Below are positions 46,144 to 53,889 of a stretch of 64,000 bases of DNA, in pieces. The stretch is taken from assembly GCA_034437655.1 (NCBI GenBank), contig DAOTTU010000041.1:201051-265050 (forward strand). The letters are read 5' to 3'. Position 1 is the stretch's first letter; each line of letters starts with the position of its first letter. The translations under genes and the position numbers were made by a program. The DNA is from J027 sp034437655. Its GTDB lineage: Bacteria > Chloroflexota > Anaerolineae > Aggregatilineales > J027. Below the pieces are notes generated by a model. That model saw nothing but the letters and a program-made list of their open reading frames with translations, searched no databases and was not told the DNA's origin.

Positions 46144-47213
46144 GACGAGGTTACACTTTCTGGTGTTACGGATTGCTGCTCGCGCGGGTGGTGGTCAGCG
46201 GTATGTTGTTCCATGACCACATCGCGTGCGCCACTGGTCACCTGTCGCACTGAGGCTTGTTCAACCGAAAGGCCGATAATCCCAAGCAGGGCATAGAGTC
46301 CGAGTGTCAGGGCATGGAGTACGACCCCCGTTGCCACGGCCGGCGCGTTGTCTGGTGGGGACGCGCTGCTGATCATGCCACCGATCCATAAGCCACCGAC
46401 GACCGCCCCTTCGAAAGGCCCGAGGTTGCCGGGCACAGCGGGCAATGCCACTGAAAGCGTCGCCAGCACAATCAGCGAGACTGTGGCAGCGAAGGTTGGT
46501 TCCTCAAACAAGAAAAAGAGTAACACATAACCCGCCAGCAGCGAGAACGCCCAGGCCACGCCCGACCACAACAACGCGCCGACTGCCACCCGCGGCGTGC
46601 CCATCGGTTTGATGCCATCAATAAAGTGTTGCAAGCGTTCTTCAAGAGAGAAGCGCTTGAGCATCGGAAATAGTTTCAACACACGTTCTAGCACCCAAAA
46701 CGCAATTACTGGACGCGCGGCAAGCACCGCCAATACAATCCCACCCAGCAAGGCAGCCCCACCGACGACGAACCCCGCTTTGGTCACTGCGGACGGTACG
46801 TCCAGCAAAATCAGCATTAGCCCCATCATACCGACCAGCGCCAGCACATCCAGCAGGCGTTCAATAACTATCGTACTCATGGTGGCAAAGGCCGGCATCG
46901 GGTTTTCGAGGCGTGTCGTCAGGTAAGCACGGGCGAAATCTCCTAGACGCAAGGGCAATATAGCACTCAAAAAATAGCCAATGTTGATGATATGAAAGCT
47001 ATGCCACAAGTTGACACGCTGGTTCAGCAACACATGCCAGCGAATAGCACGCATCAACAAACTCATCAACAACAGCACCGCCGTTGGGAGCAAATAGACA
47101 TAGTTTGCACGTTCAAGCTGCCCCCCAACCGCGTCCAGGTCTGCACCGACAAGCGCAAATATAATGCCGACACTCACCAGCGGCCCGAGCAGGATGGCGA
47201 TCCATTTTTTCAT
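46140..47213 (-). CDS. Flippase-like membrane protein (UPF0104 / LPG synthase TM family)
   Basis: A 357-residue protein with about eight TM helices. It shows A-I-L-P-L-R-L-G-D-F-A-R-A-Y-L near residue 80 and V-P-G-N-L-G-P-F-E-G-A near residue 270, the two conserved patches of the LPG_synthase_TM family. A candidate role is to move a lipid-linked sugar or lipid across the membrane for the GT-C enzymes downstream. The frame remains open for 67 codons upstream of MKKWIAILL, but that part lacks hydrophobic or family features, so the ATG at 47213 is chosen. A TATAAT-type promoter lies just upstream (47253-47280). Its stop overlaps the GT4 start by 4 bases. Confidence 0.87.
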   Translation of the reverse strand: MKKWIAILLGPLVSVGIIFALVGADLDAVGGQLERANYVYLLPTAVLLLMSLLMRAIRWHVLLNQRVNLWHSFHIINIGYFLSAILPLRLGDFARAYLTTRLENPMPAFATMSTIVIERLLDVLALVGMMGLMLILLDVPSAVTKAGFVVGGAALLGGIVLAVLAARPVIAFWVLERVLKLFPMLKRFSLEERLQHFIDGIKPMGTPRVAVGALLWSGVAWAFSLLAGYVLLFFLFEEPTFAATVSLIVLATLSVALPAVPGNLGPFEGAVVGGLWIGGMISSASPPDNAPAVATGVVLHALTLGLYALLGIIGLSVEQASVRQVTSGARDVVMEQHTADHHPREQQSVTPESVTSS

Positions 47214-47252
47214 TCTAGACCCAAATAACTTCCAAGGATTAATCGACGCGCC

Positions 47253-47280
47253 ATTATAGCGCACCCTTATGTGATGTACA
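47253..47280 (-). promoter_or_regulatory. Putative internal promoter ahead of the flippase-like gene
   Basis: On the minus strand, TGTACA and a perfect TATAAT are 16 bases apart, about 40 bases before the ATG at 47213. It falls in the only sizeable gap (82 bases) in the first part of the operon, so the genes from 47213 downward could be transcribed separately from the two genes upstream. Confidence 0.5.
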
Positions 47281-47295
47281 CCCGGCAGTCTCGAA

Positions 47296-48921
47296 TTACT
47301 GACCCGCTGCCTGTGTGTTCCGCGTTTGTTCGCGATGCGCAAAGACCCACATTGCACCGCCATAATAATCTGTACCGATGGTATAAATTGGTGTCGGGTT
47401 GTAGTATTCTGCAAAGCGTGGGTCTTCTAACAAGCCACCGGTCACAAAGTCCGACATTACGACGATAAAATCTGGCTGATAGTCAATGATCATATCAGGT
47501 GGAATCGCATAATTCGCGCCGGGTTCAATGATTGCCTGCTGCTGTTCAAGGACATAGTAATCATTCAAGCCTTCGGTCACCAACCCCACCGTATCTAGAA
47601 TACGCGCCCCACTGTAATACCCGAAGCTGCCGATATCTCCAATCGCGACCAGCGTCTCGTCATCAATCTCATATTCTGCTACCAGGCGCTCGGCCATGCG
47701 TTGATAGTTCAATTCCAGTTCATGGAAGGCCATTTCTGGTGCTGGTCGTTCGGGGCCGTGGTCAGGTTCCAGTTGCCAGGCACTGAGCAAGGATACCATC
47801 GCCAGAGCAAACAGCACGCCAGCCACCACACGCTGCACCCCGGCAGACCTCACCAGTTCTGAAAGCACCGCCGCCATCCCTACCGTCACGGCAAGATAGA
47901 GCGCTGGTAATGGTGGCGTCAGGTACCACCGAAAAATCAGCGGGTTCAACGCAGCGAAGACCACCAGATAGAGCCACGGATAGACCATGAGCGGCAAGGC
48001 GCGGTCATTTTGCCGTAACGCTTCGCGTGCGCCAATCAGTGCCAGTGTCGGTACAAGGATTAACCCGATTCCAACTGCTGCCACCACACCAAGCAACTGA
48101 TCCTGATGAAACAGGTTGGCATAGTGCTGCAAGAGGCGCGTGAATGCCTGCAATTCATCAACCAGATACACCACAGATTTCGTGCCGACGGTATGCGGAA
48201 TGAAGCTGCCAAAATAGACCGTTGCAAAAATCGTCCACGGCAAGCCGATCACAAGCCCTACGACATACGGCTGCCACGGAAACCAATTGCGCAGATTTCG
48301 CCCCGCGCGCTGACGCCAGGCATCGTAGAGTTGGTGCAGCATCAATGGAGCCGCCCAGATCACCGCATCCGGCCGCGTCAGAATACCAAACGCGACGAAT
48401 GCCCCCACCCACCCCGACGGCCATGCGTACAGGTAAGCAGTCCATGCGGCTAGCATCCAAAGATTATGCACGCTGGTTTCCATACCACCGATGGCAAACG
48501 TCACACTGAACGGTGTAACCGCCCATAGTGCCGCAGCAGCAAGCCCCACCCACCGATTCTGCGCGAGCTTAGCCCCAAGCATTGCAACCAATACGACCGA
48601 CAGGCTATCGGCGAGGGCATTCACCACCAGCGCATAGTCTGGATAATTGGTGTTGCCAAGAATGGCTGCAATTGACGCCATCGAAAGAGCATATAACGGC
48701 GTCGTCGTGCCAAGCACGCGGTTGCCCTCGTTGTAAACAAAGCCCTCACCCGCAACAAGATTCTGGCTATAGCGAAAGGTGATAAAGGCATCATCTACGG
48801 TGCGCGCTTCAGGAATAGTGCGGGCCAGGAATGCAGCGGCCACCACCACTGCCATGACAAACAGCGTCAGTGCTGTCCAATGGACGGGGAGTGATTGTTG
48901 TGCCTGCTGTGGTTCGTGCAT
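47296..48921 (-). CDS. GT-C polytopic glycosyltransferase (arabinofuranosyltransferase-like)
   Basis: A 541-residue protein with about 11 TM helices and a short extracytoplasmic C-terminal domain. Loop 1 reads T-V-D-D-A-F-I-T-F-R-Y-S-Q-N-L-V-A-G-E-G-F, followed by G-N-R-V-L-G-T-T-T-P-L. This pattern (two Asp, R-Y, G-x-G-x-V-x-N, then V-x-G-x-T-x-P-L) is shared with actinobacterial arabinofuranosyl/mannosyltransferases and many unnamed GT-C proteins that use polyprenyl-phospho-sugars. The exact sugar is unknown. It follows the response regulator gene by 2 bases and precedes the flippase-like gene after an 82-base gap containing a promoter-like element. The C-terminal region includes Y-E-I-D-D-E-T-L-V-A-I-G-D-I-G, typical of this group. 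Confidence 0.86.
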   Translation of the reverse strand: MHEPQQAQQSLPVHWTALTLFVMAVVVAAAFLARTIPEARTVDDAFITFRYSQNLVAGEGFVYNEGNRVLGTTTPLYALSMASIAAILGNTNYPDYALVVNALADSLSVVLVAMLGAKLAQNRWVGLAAAALWAVTPFSVTFAIGGMETSVHNLWMLAAWTAYLYAWPSGWVGAFVAFGILTRPDAVIWAAPLMLHQLYDAWRQRAGRNLRNWFPWQPYVVGLVIGLPWTIFATVYFGSFIPHTVGTKSVVYLVDELQAFTRLLQHYANLFHQDQLLGVVAAVGIGLILVPTLALIGAREALRQNDRALPLMVYPWLYLVVFAALNPLIFRWYLTPPLPALYLAVTVGMAAVLSELVRSAGVQRVVAGVLFALAMVSLLSAWQLEPDHGPERPAPEMAFHELELNYQRMAERLVAEYEIDDETLVAIGDIGSFGYYSGARILDTVGLVTEGLNDYYVLEQQQAIIEPGANYAIPPDMIIDYQPDFIVVMSDFVTGGLLEDPRFAEYYNPTPIYTIGTDYYGGAMWVFAHREQTRNTQAAGQ

Positions 48922-48923
48922 TG

Positions 48924-49280
48924 CTAGCGGTACTGCTCCAACAATTTCACCAGCTCATTGATTGAGACGGGCTTGACAATATGGTGATTGGTGCCAACTT
49001 CAGCACTGCGGCGACGATAATCTTCATAGTCATAGGCAGTAATGGCAATAATCGGTGTTTGGAGGCCGTTTTCACGCAAATAGGCGGTGAAATCTAACCC
49101 ATCGAATTCATCATTACCCAAATGAATATCGGTGATAATGACATCTACGCTGTCTACTTCCAGGATCGATAATGCTTCTTCAGGGGTTTGAACCGTGACC
49201 AATTCGTCGTTGTACATATGCGCAACGCGCTCAATCAACGCCAAATTAGAAGGATCATCTTCAAGATAAAGGATACGCAT
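48924..49280 (-). CDS. Single-domain response regulator (CheY-like receiver)
   Basis: The 118 residues form just one receiver domain. The acidic pocket is E-D-D at residues 7-9, the phospho-acceptor is Asp 51 in I-I-T-D-I-H-L, the switch Thr is in I-I-A-I-T-A-Y near residue 80, and the conserved Lys is in H-I-V-K-P-V near residue 102. There is no output domain, so it would act by protein contact or as a phosphate relay. It is the first gene of the minus-strand run leading into the GT-C cluster, 2 bases from the next gene. No cognate kinase is adjacent. It is divergent from the PPC-domain protein. Confidence 0.9.
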   Translation of the reverse strand: MRILYLEDDPSNLALIERVAHMYNDELVTVQTPEEALSILEVDSVDVIITDIHLGNDEFDGLDFTAYLRENGLQTPIIAITAYDYEDYRRRSAEVGTNHHIVKPVSINELVKLLEQYR

Positions 49281-49358
49281 AAGCTGTACTCTCGCTTCAC
49301 CGGATGAATATCAGTACAATGGTGTAATGAGAACCGTGATTAATCAAGCCAGAAGATA

Positions 49359-50867
49359 ATGATTCGTCATTGCCTACAAATATTTACAATCATACTCGCA
49401 ATTTTGCTGCCCGGTTTTGTGTTAAATGCAACTGCCTCTCCTCCGTTGCAGGTACGGGTTATTGCGCCGTTTGATGTCGTCACCGATAACCTCGATGCCG
49501 ATAACCTCGCCCACGACTGGACCTTTTCTGCGCAGCAAGACCAATATATTTCTATCACTGCTGACCGTGTAAGCGGAGATTTGGATGTCGTCATCGAATT
49601 GCGTAACGCAGCCGGGCAACTATTGGCCGCCAACGACAACGCGACATTCGACACCACCAACGCCCGCCTTGAAGCCATTCGCATCCCCAACGACGACTAC
49701 GTGATCCGTGTGTACCGCGAAGGGCTAGAAGCCGGCATCACCAGCGGCACATATGAACTTCAGCTTTTGCGCGGCTATAGTGTACCCTACACCGATTTGC
49801 CCGCCGCAACCACTACCGAAGACACGGCGCGCCAGGTTGTGGAATTTCCGGCGGCTGAATTTTTCATTACGGCCGATGTTCAACTCCCTACTGACACCCC
49901 AGATTATACGCTGCAATGGCGCATTGAAGACCCGACCGCGATCACATGGGTATTTGAGCATGATGTTGCTGGCAACTGGCGGCTGGCGATTGAAAATGCA
50001 CGCGGGGAATTACTCCGCAGCACCGATGGCACCTCGGAACAACTGGATGTCACTGCTGGCAATGAGTTGAATCTGTATCTGTGGCGTCAGGTGACCGGGT
50101 TGTATGTACTGGCGAACGGCGTCAACATTGCAACCATTACACCTGTTGAGAATCTGAGCCTGACGTTGACAGGCTCGCTGCAAGTGGTGCCGCTTGACCC
50201 AGACGCGCCGCTGACACTAATCAGCAATTTTCGTCTGACAACGGCATTCTATGACGATGCCCCCACCACAGCCGGGGCTATCACACCCACACCACCGGGT
50301 GAGCGCATTTATGATTTTCTGGCAAGCCCGGGCGATATCCTCGAACAGTTGCGGGCTATCGGCTTTGCCCCACCGCCTACAGAAAGCAGCGGCCTACAGG
50401 GTAGTATCCTTTCCAGCTTTATTCTGAATGATGCGGCCAGTTTTAATGCTTATCCGCTGATTGAACGTCCATTTCAGAATTTCGTGCTGAGCTTCACGGC
50501 ACAGTTGCAAGGTGGGACGGATGGCTCGGCGTGCGGGATGATCTTTCGGCAAGTCTCGCCCGCGACATTTGCGACTATTTTATTTACCCCGGACCGTGGC
50601 CTATATGCCTTGCAATATGAGGATGGTGTCTTGCAAGCGGGTGGCGTCGCTACGATTTCGCCTGCGTTATTGCCCGGCAAAGATATTGAGAACAACTTTA
50701 TCGCGGTCGCTAATGCCGGCACAGCGACAGTCTTTGTTAACGGGCGGCTGGTCGCAGAGGTACCGATTACTGAGCGGGCCGGGCTCACATTAAGTCATCT
50801 CGCCCTGGATGCCGACCTCGCGACATTTTGCCAGCTCAACAACCTATGGTTGTGGGCGCTTGATTAA
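49359..50867 (+). CDS. Exported protein with PPC-type domain
   Basis: The 502-residue protein begins with a clear signal peptide (hydrophobic IFTIILAILLPGFVL, cleavage probably after A-T-A). Residues about 30-130 resemble the bacterial pre-peptidase C-terminal (PPC) domain: D-Q-Y-I-S-I-T-A...G-D-L-D-V-V-I-E-L-R, D-N-A, then D-D-Y-V-I-R-V-Y-R and G-T-Y-E-L-Q-L. The rest is two beta-rich segments, the last (about 360-502) resembling a LamG/concanavalin-like jelly roll. No catalytic motif is visible; it may bind carbohydrate or protein on the cell surface. It is divergent from the response regulator. The start lacks a strong ribosome site. Confidence 0.75.
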   Translation: MIRHCLQIFTIILAILLPGFVLNATASPPLQVRVIAPFDVVTDNLDADNLAHDWTFSAQQDQYISITADRVSGDLDVVIELRNAAGQLLAANDNATFDTTNARLEAIRIPNDDYVIRVYREGLEAGITSGTYELQLLRGYSVPYTDLPAATTTEDTARQVVEFPAAEFFITADVQLPTDTPDYTLQWRIEDPTAITWVFEHDVAGNWRLAIENARGELLRSTDGTSEQLDVTAGNELNLYLWRQVTGLYVLANGVNIATITPVENLSLTLTGSLQVVPLDPDAPLTLISNFRLTTAFYDDAPTTAGAITPTPPGERIYDFLASPGDILEQLRAIGFAPPPTESSGLQGSILSSFILNDAASFNAYPLIERPFQNFVLSFTAQLQGGTDGSACGMIFRQVSPATFATILFTPDRGLYALQYEDGVLQAGGVATISPALLPGKDIENNFIAVANAGTATVFVNGRLVAEVPITERAGLTLSHLALDADLATFCQLNNLWLWALD

Positions 50868-50894
50868 CGGATTACCACCAGCACAGAGTAGCGT

Positions 50895-50923
50895 TTGACC
50901 TTTGCACACGGTATCGTTATCCT
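50895..50923 (+). promoter_or_regulatory. Putative promoter of the Ser/Thr kinase gene
   Basis: TTGACC (50895-50900) and TATCCT (50918-50923) are 17 bases apart. The ATG of the kinase is 45 bases further on, leaving a short 5' leader. Confidence 0.5.
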
Positions 50924-50967
50924 TAGATATACGCAACGGATAATTCAACTACGGACGGTCATCTCAC

Positions 50968-52410
50968 ATGATCGATACGCCTGCTGTTTTTGGGAATTAC
51001 GAACTATTAGAAGAAATTGGCAAGGGTGGCATGGCCCGCGTCTATCGGGCACGGCAGCTCAACATTGAGCGCGACGTCGCCGTGAAAGTGATGTCAAGCG
51101 CCCTCTCAGATCAAGAAGAATTTCAGATTCGCTTCAAACGTGAAGCGGACCTCTTCGCCCGCCTTGAGCATCCAAATATCCTGCCCATCTATGACTATGG
51201 CCAGCAAGACGATTACCTCTATCTGGTACTCCGCATCATGGAGGGCGGCACCCTTGACCACTGGATGCGTGGCCGTCAGCTTGTCCTTACTGAGCTGGAT
51301 CATCTGATGCAGCAAATTGCGGCGGCGCTTGACTATGCGCATGAAAACGGCATCATTCACCGCGATCTCAAGCCCAATAATGTGCTACTAGACAAATTCG
51401 GCAACGGCTACCTGATGGACTTTGGCATCGCGAAGATCGTCTCTGAAGCGCAAAATGCTGACATTAGCACTATGCTGGGCACACCATCGTACATGTCGCC
51501 AGAACAATGGCGTATGGAAGCCATTGATGGGCGTGTCGATGTCTACAGCCTCGGTGTGATCCTCTATGAAATGCTGACCGGCGAAATGCCATTCCTCGGT
51601 GAAACGCCCTATCACCTGATGTATGCACACTTGCACGAGGAACCCCGCCTGCCCAGTCAATTATTCCCCGGGCTTTCTCCTGAAATTGATAGCGTTGTAT
51701 TGCGGGCACTGGCTAAAGATCTTGAAGCACGCTACGAGAAAGCTGGTGATCTCGCCCGCGACCTGTCGCGTGCCATCCAACGCCAGGAAAAAGACACGCG
51801 CACCAACCCCACCAGCCTTGCCTCTCGGTTGGAAACTGAAGACGAATCCTCCATACAAGTTACAATGATGGAGCGTACCGACAATTCTGACGTGATGGGC
51901 AGTATTTTATTAGCGCTGGACCGCCCCAACAACCGCGTCTATGCCATGCCCAAAGTTGAAGATTTTATGCAGATTGTCGGTGGTGAAAAACCAAAACCAG
52001 ACGCTGCCAAGCGCTTCGTTTCATGGAGCATGGACGACATCTTACAAGAGATTGAAGGGCCGGCGAGACGCCATATCGACACAGTGAACCTTAGCAAAAT
52101 GTTCACCACCCAGGTACAACAGCAACGCCAGCTTGGGCTTGTCGCATATCAGGTCAAGCTCCCAGAAGCCATCGCTCTCATGAGCAACCAGCACCAGGGA
52201 TTGTTGATTGCCGAAGTCAAGCCGGGCAGTATCGCAGAACGTATCGGGTTGATGCTGGGTGACACATTGCTAACGCTCAATGGCTACCCCGTTAAAAATG
52301 ACGACGATCTGACAATACTCATGGCAGATGTTCCTGAACATGAAATCGTACCGATTCGCTATGTGCGGGCCGGTAGCATCCAGCTTATCGAAGCAGATTT
52401 AAGCGAGTGA
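50968..52410 (+). CDS. Ser/Thr protein kinase with C-terminal PDZ domain
   Basis: A 480-residue Hanks-type (PknB-like) kinase. The Gly-rich loop is I-G-K-G-G-M-A-R-V-Y, the ATP-binding Lys is residue 40 in V-A-V-K-V-M, the catalytic loop is H-R-D-L-K-P-N-N near residue 131, and the Mg loop is D-F-G-I-A-K near residue 151; S-P-E-Q-W and the D-V-Y-S-L-G-V-I-L-Y helix follow. After a linker of about 120 residues, the C-terminus (about 390-478) has H-Q-G-L-L-I-A-E-V-K-P-G-S-I-A-E-R-I-G and G-D-T-L-L-T-L-N-G-Y-P-V, a PDZ domain of HtrA/DegS type. I see no membrane helix or PASTA repeats, so it appears cytoplasmic. The PDZ part probably recruits substrates. The FHA protein at 20549 could read such phosphorylation; that link is speculative. 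Confidence 0.93.
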   Translation: MIDTPAVFGNYELLEEIGKGGMARVYRARQLNIERDVAVKVMSSALSDQEEFQIRFKREADLFARLEHPNILPIYDYGQQDDYLYLVLRIMEGGTLDHWMRGRQLVLTELDHLMQQIAAALDYAHENGIIHRDLKPNNVLLDKFGNGYLMDFGIAKIVSEAQNADISTMLGTPSYMSPEQWRMEAIDGRVDVYSLGVILYEMLTGEMPFLGETPYHLMYAHLHEEPRLPSQLFPGLSPEIDSVVLRALAKDLEARYEKAGDLARDLSRAIQRQEKDTRTNPTSLASRLETEDESSIQVTMMERTDNSDVMGSILLALDRPNNRVYAMPKVEDFMQIVGGEKPKPDAAKRFVSWSMDDILQEIEGPARRHIDTVNLSKMFTTQVQQQRQLGLVAYQVKLPEAIALMSNQHQGLLIAEVKPGSIAERIGLMLGDTLLTLNGYPVKNDDDLTILMADVPEHEIVPIRYVRAGSIQLIEADLSE

Positions 52411-52495
52411 GCATACACTTCACACTGGCGTTATAATTGTTAGGGTAATCAGCGGCAACACTTAATAAAAACTTGTTAAAAGTAAAGGTCGAAAA

Positions 52496-53698
52496 ATGGT
52501 CAATATCCCACTTACAGTCGGCATTGAAGAAGAATATCAGATTGTGGACCCCGAAACCCGTGAGCTGACGTCATATGTGCAGCAGTTGATGAACCACGGG
52601 CGCGTGATCCTTGGCAGTCAACTTAAACAGGAGTTTATGCAATCGCAGATTGAAGTTGGGAGCCATGTTTGCCGCAACGTTCAAGAAGCTCGTCAAGAAA
52701 TTATCCGCCTGCGCAAGACGGTGAGTTCTGTGGCAGAAGAACACGGTCGGGCGATTGTCGCGGCGGGTACACACCCCTTCAGCCGCTGGCAAGACCAGAA
52801 ATTCTCTGAAGGCGAACGCTACGACGATTTACAGAACAGTATGCAAGACGCCGCCCGCCGTATGTTGATCTTTGGGATGCATGTGCATGTTGGCTTTGGC
52901 AAAGACAAAGTCTCGCGTGAACTGGTCGTGGACATCTTAAATCAGCTCCGCTACTTCTTGCCGCATCTCCTCGCGCTGTCGGCATCGTCACCGTTCTGGA
53001 TTGGCCGCGACACAGGCATGCAAAGCTACCGCAGCCTCGTCTTTGAAAATATGCCGCGCACCGGGATTCCACCCGTTTTTGGTAGTTTTGCCGAGTATGA
53101 CAGCTACGTTGAAACCCTCGCAACCGTCGGCTCATTGGGTAAAGACAACACACAGAAGCCTTCTGGTGAAATGGGCGCTAAAGACCCGACCAAAATCTGG
53201 TGGGACGCCCGCCCACACCCGAACTGGGGCACGCTGGAGGTGCGCGTAGCAGATATGTGTACAACTGTTGATGAGTGCATGTGTATTGCGGCTACAGTAC
53301 AATCACTGGTGGCCAAGTTAATGCGGCTGCGTAACCAGAACCTGAGCTGGCGCATTTATCCTTCGCATATGATTAAAGAGAACAAGTGGCGGGCCGTTCG
53401 TTATGGCATTAACGGTAACCTGATCGACTTTGGCATTGAAGACGAGGTGCCAATGCGCTTCCTTGCCCGTGAATTGGTTGATTTTCTGGATGATGTGCTG
53501 GATGACCTCGGCACCCGCGAAGATGTGGAACACATTCTGAAGGTTGTTGAACATGGCACCAGCGCCGACCGTCAAGTTGCCACCTACCGCCGTGTACATA
53601 ACGAAACACAGGATCAACAGCAAGCCCTGCACGCCGTGGTTGACCAATTGATCAAAGAAACGCGCCAGGGTTGGTATCAGTCAACGGCATCGTCCTGA
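52496..53698 (+). CDS. Carboxylate-amine ligase, YbdK / GCS2 family (glutamate-cysteine ligase type 2)
   Basis: The 400-residue protein opens T-V-G-I-E-E-E-Y-Q-I-V-D-P-E-T-R-E-L, the hallmark start of the YbdK/GCS2 family, which joins an amino acid to a carboxylate (often gamma-glutamyl to Cys or another amine) using ATP. Further matches are Q-I-E-V-G-S-H-V-C, A-G-T-H-P-F-S-R-W, G-M-H-V-H-V-G near residue 125, and W-W-D-A-R-P-H-P-N-W-G-T-L-E-V-R-V near residue 240, with active-site Asp, Arg, His and Glu. E. coli YbdK has weak glutamate-cysteine ligase activity; the natural product here could be gamma-glutamylcysteine or something else. An AAAGGT ribosome site precedes the ATG. The small membrane gene follows 5 bases later. 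Confidence 0.92.
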   Translation: MVNIPLTVGIEEEYQIVDPETRELTSYVQQLMNHGRVILGSQLKQEFMQSQIEVGSHVCRNVQEARQEIIRLRKTVSSVAEEHGRAIVAAGTHPFSRWQDQKFSEGERYDDLQNSMQDAARRMLIFGMHVHVGFGKDKVSRELVVDILNQLRYFLPHLLALSASSPFWIGRDTGMQSYRSLVFENMPRTGIPPVFGSFAEYDSYVETLATVGSLGKDNTQKPSGEMGAKDPTKIWWDARPHPNWGTLEVRVADMCTTVDECMCIAATVQSLVAKLMRLRNQNLSWRIYPSHMIKENKWRAVRYGINGNLIDFGIEDEVPMRFLARELVDFLDDVLDDLGTREDVEHILKVVEHGTSADRQVATYRRVHNETQDQQQALHAVVDQLIKETRQGWYQSTASS

Positions 53699-53703
53699 CT
53701 ATC

Positions 53704-53889
53704 ATGCGGGGACTACGACGACTATTCACGCTCTTGATTATTGCCGGGCAATTGTTGCTCATCTACTGGCGCATTCGTGGCCGAGTTGCCCCCTTCTTGC
53801 CATACATTCGTGCTGCAATGGAAGTCCGGCCACAGGTTGAACAGGTGATGCGCGAACTACGCCAGATCAACGACAGCATTAAACGCTAA
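53704..53889 (+). CDS. Small single-pass membrane protein
   Basis: A 61-residue protein with one TM helix near the N-terminus (LFTLLIIAGQLLLIYW) and a basic then mixed-charge amphipathic tail (Q-V-M-R-E-L-R-Q-I-N-D-S-I-K-R). No family is recognised. The ATG at 53704 lies 5 bases after the ligase stop; in-frame codons further upstream overlap the ligase and are unlikely to be used. It is probably co-transcribed with the ligase. Its stop overlaps that of the convergent M23 gene by 4 bases. Function unknown. Confidence 0.6.
   Translation: MRGLRRLFTLLIIAGQLLLIYWRIRGRVAPFLPYIRAAMEVRPQVEQVMRELRQINDSIKR

Noticed and set aside
46140..47414. 67-codon N-terminal extension of the second flippase-like gene
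   Set aside because: The extension is hydrophilic, contains no family residues, and spans the putative promoter at 47253-47280.
52432..52437. TATAAT upstream of the YbdK-type ligase gene
   Set aside because: It is a good -10 match, but no acceptable -35 hexamer lies 15-19 bases upstream.
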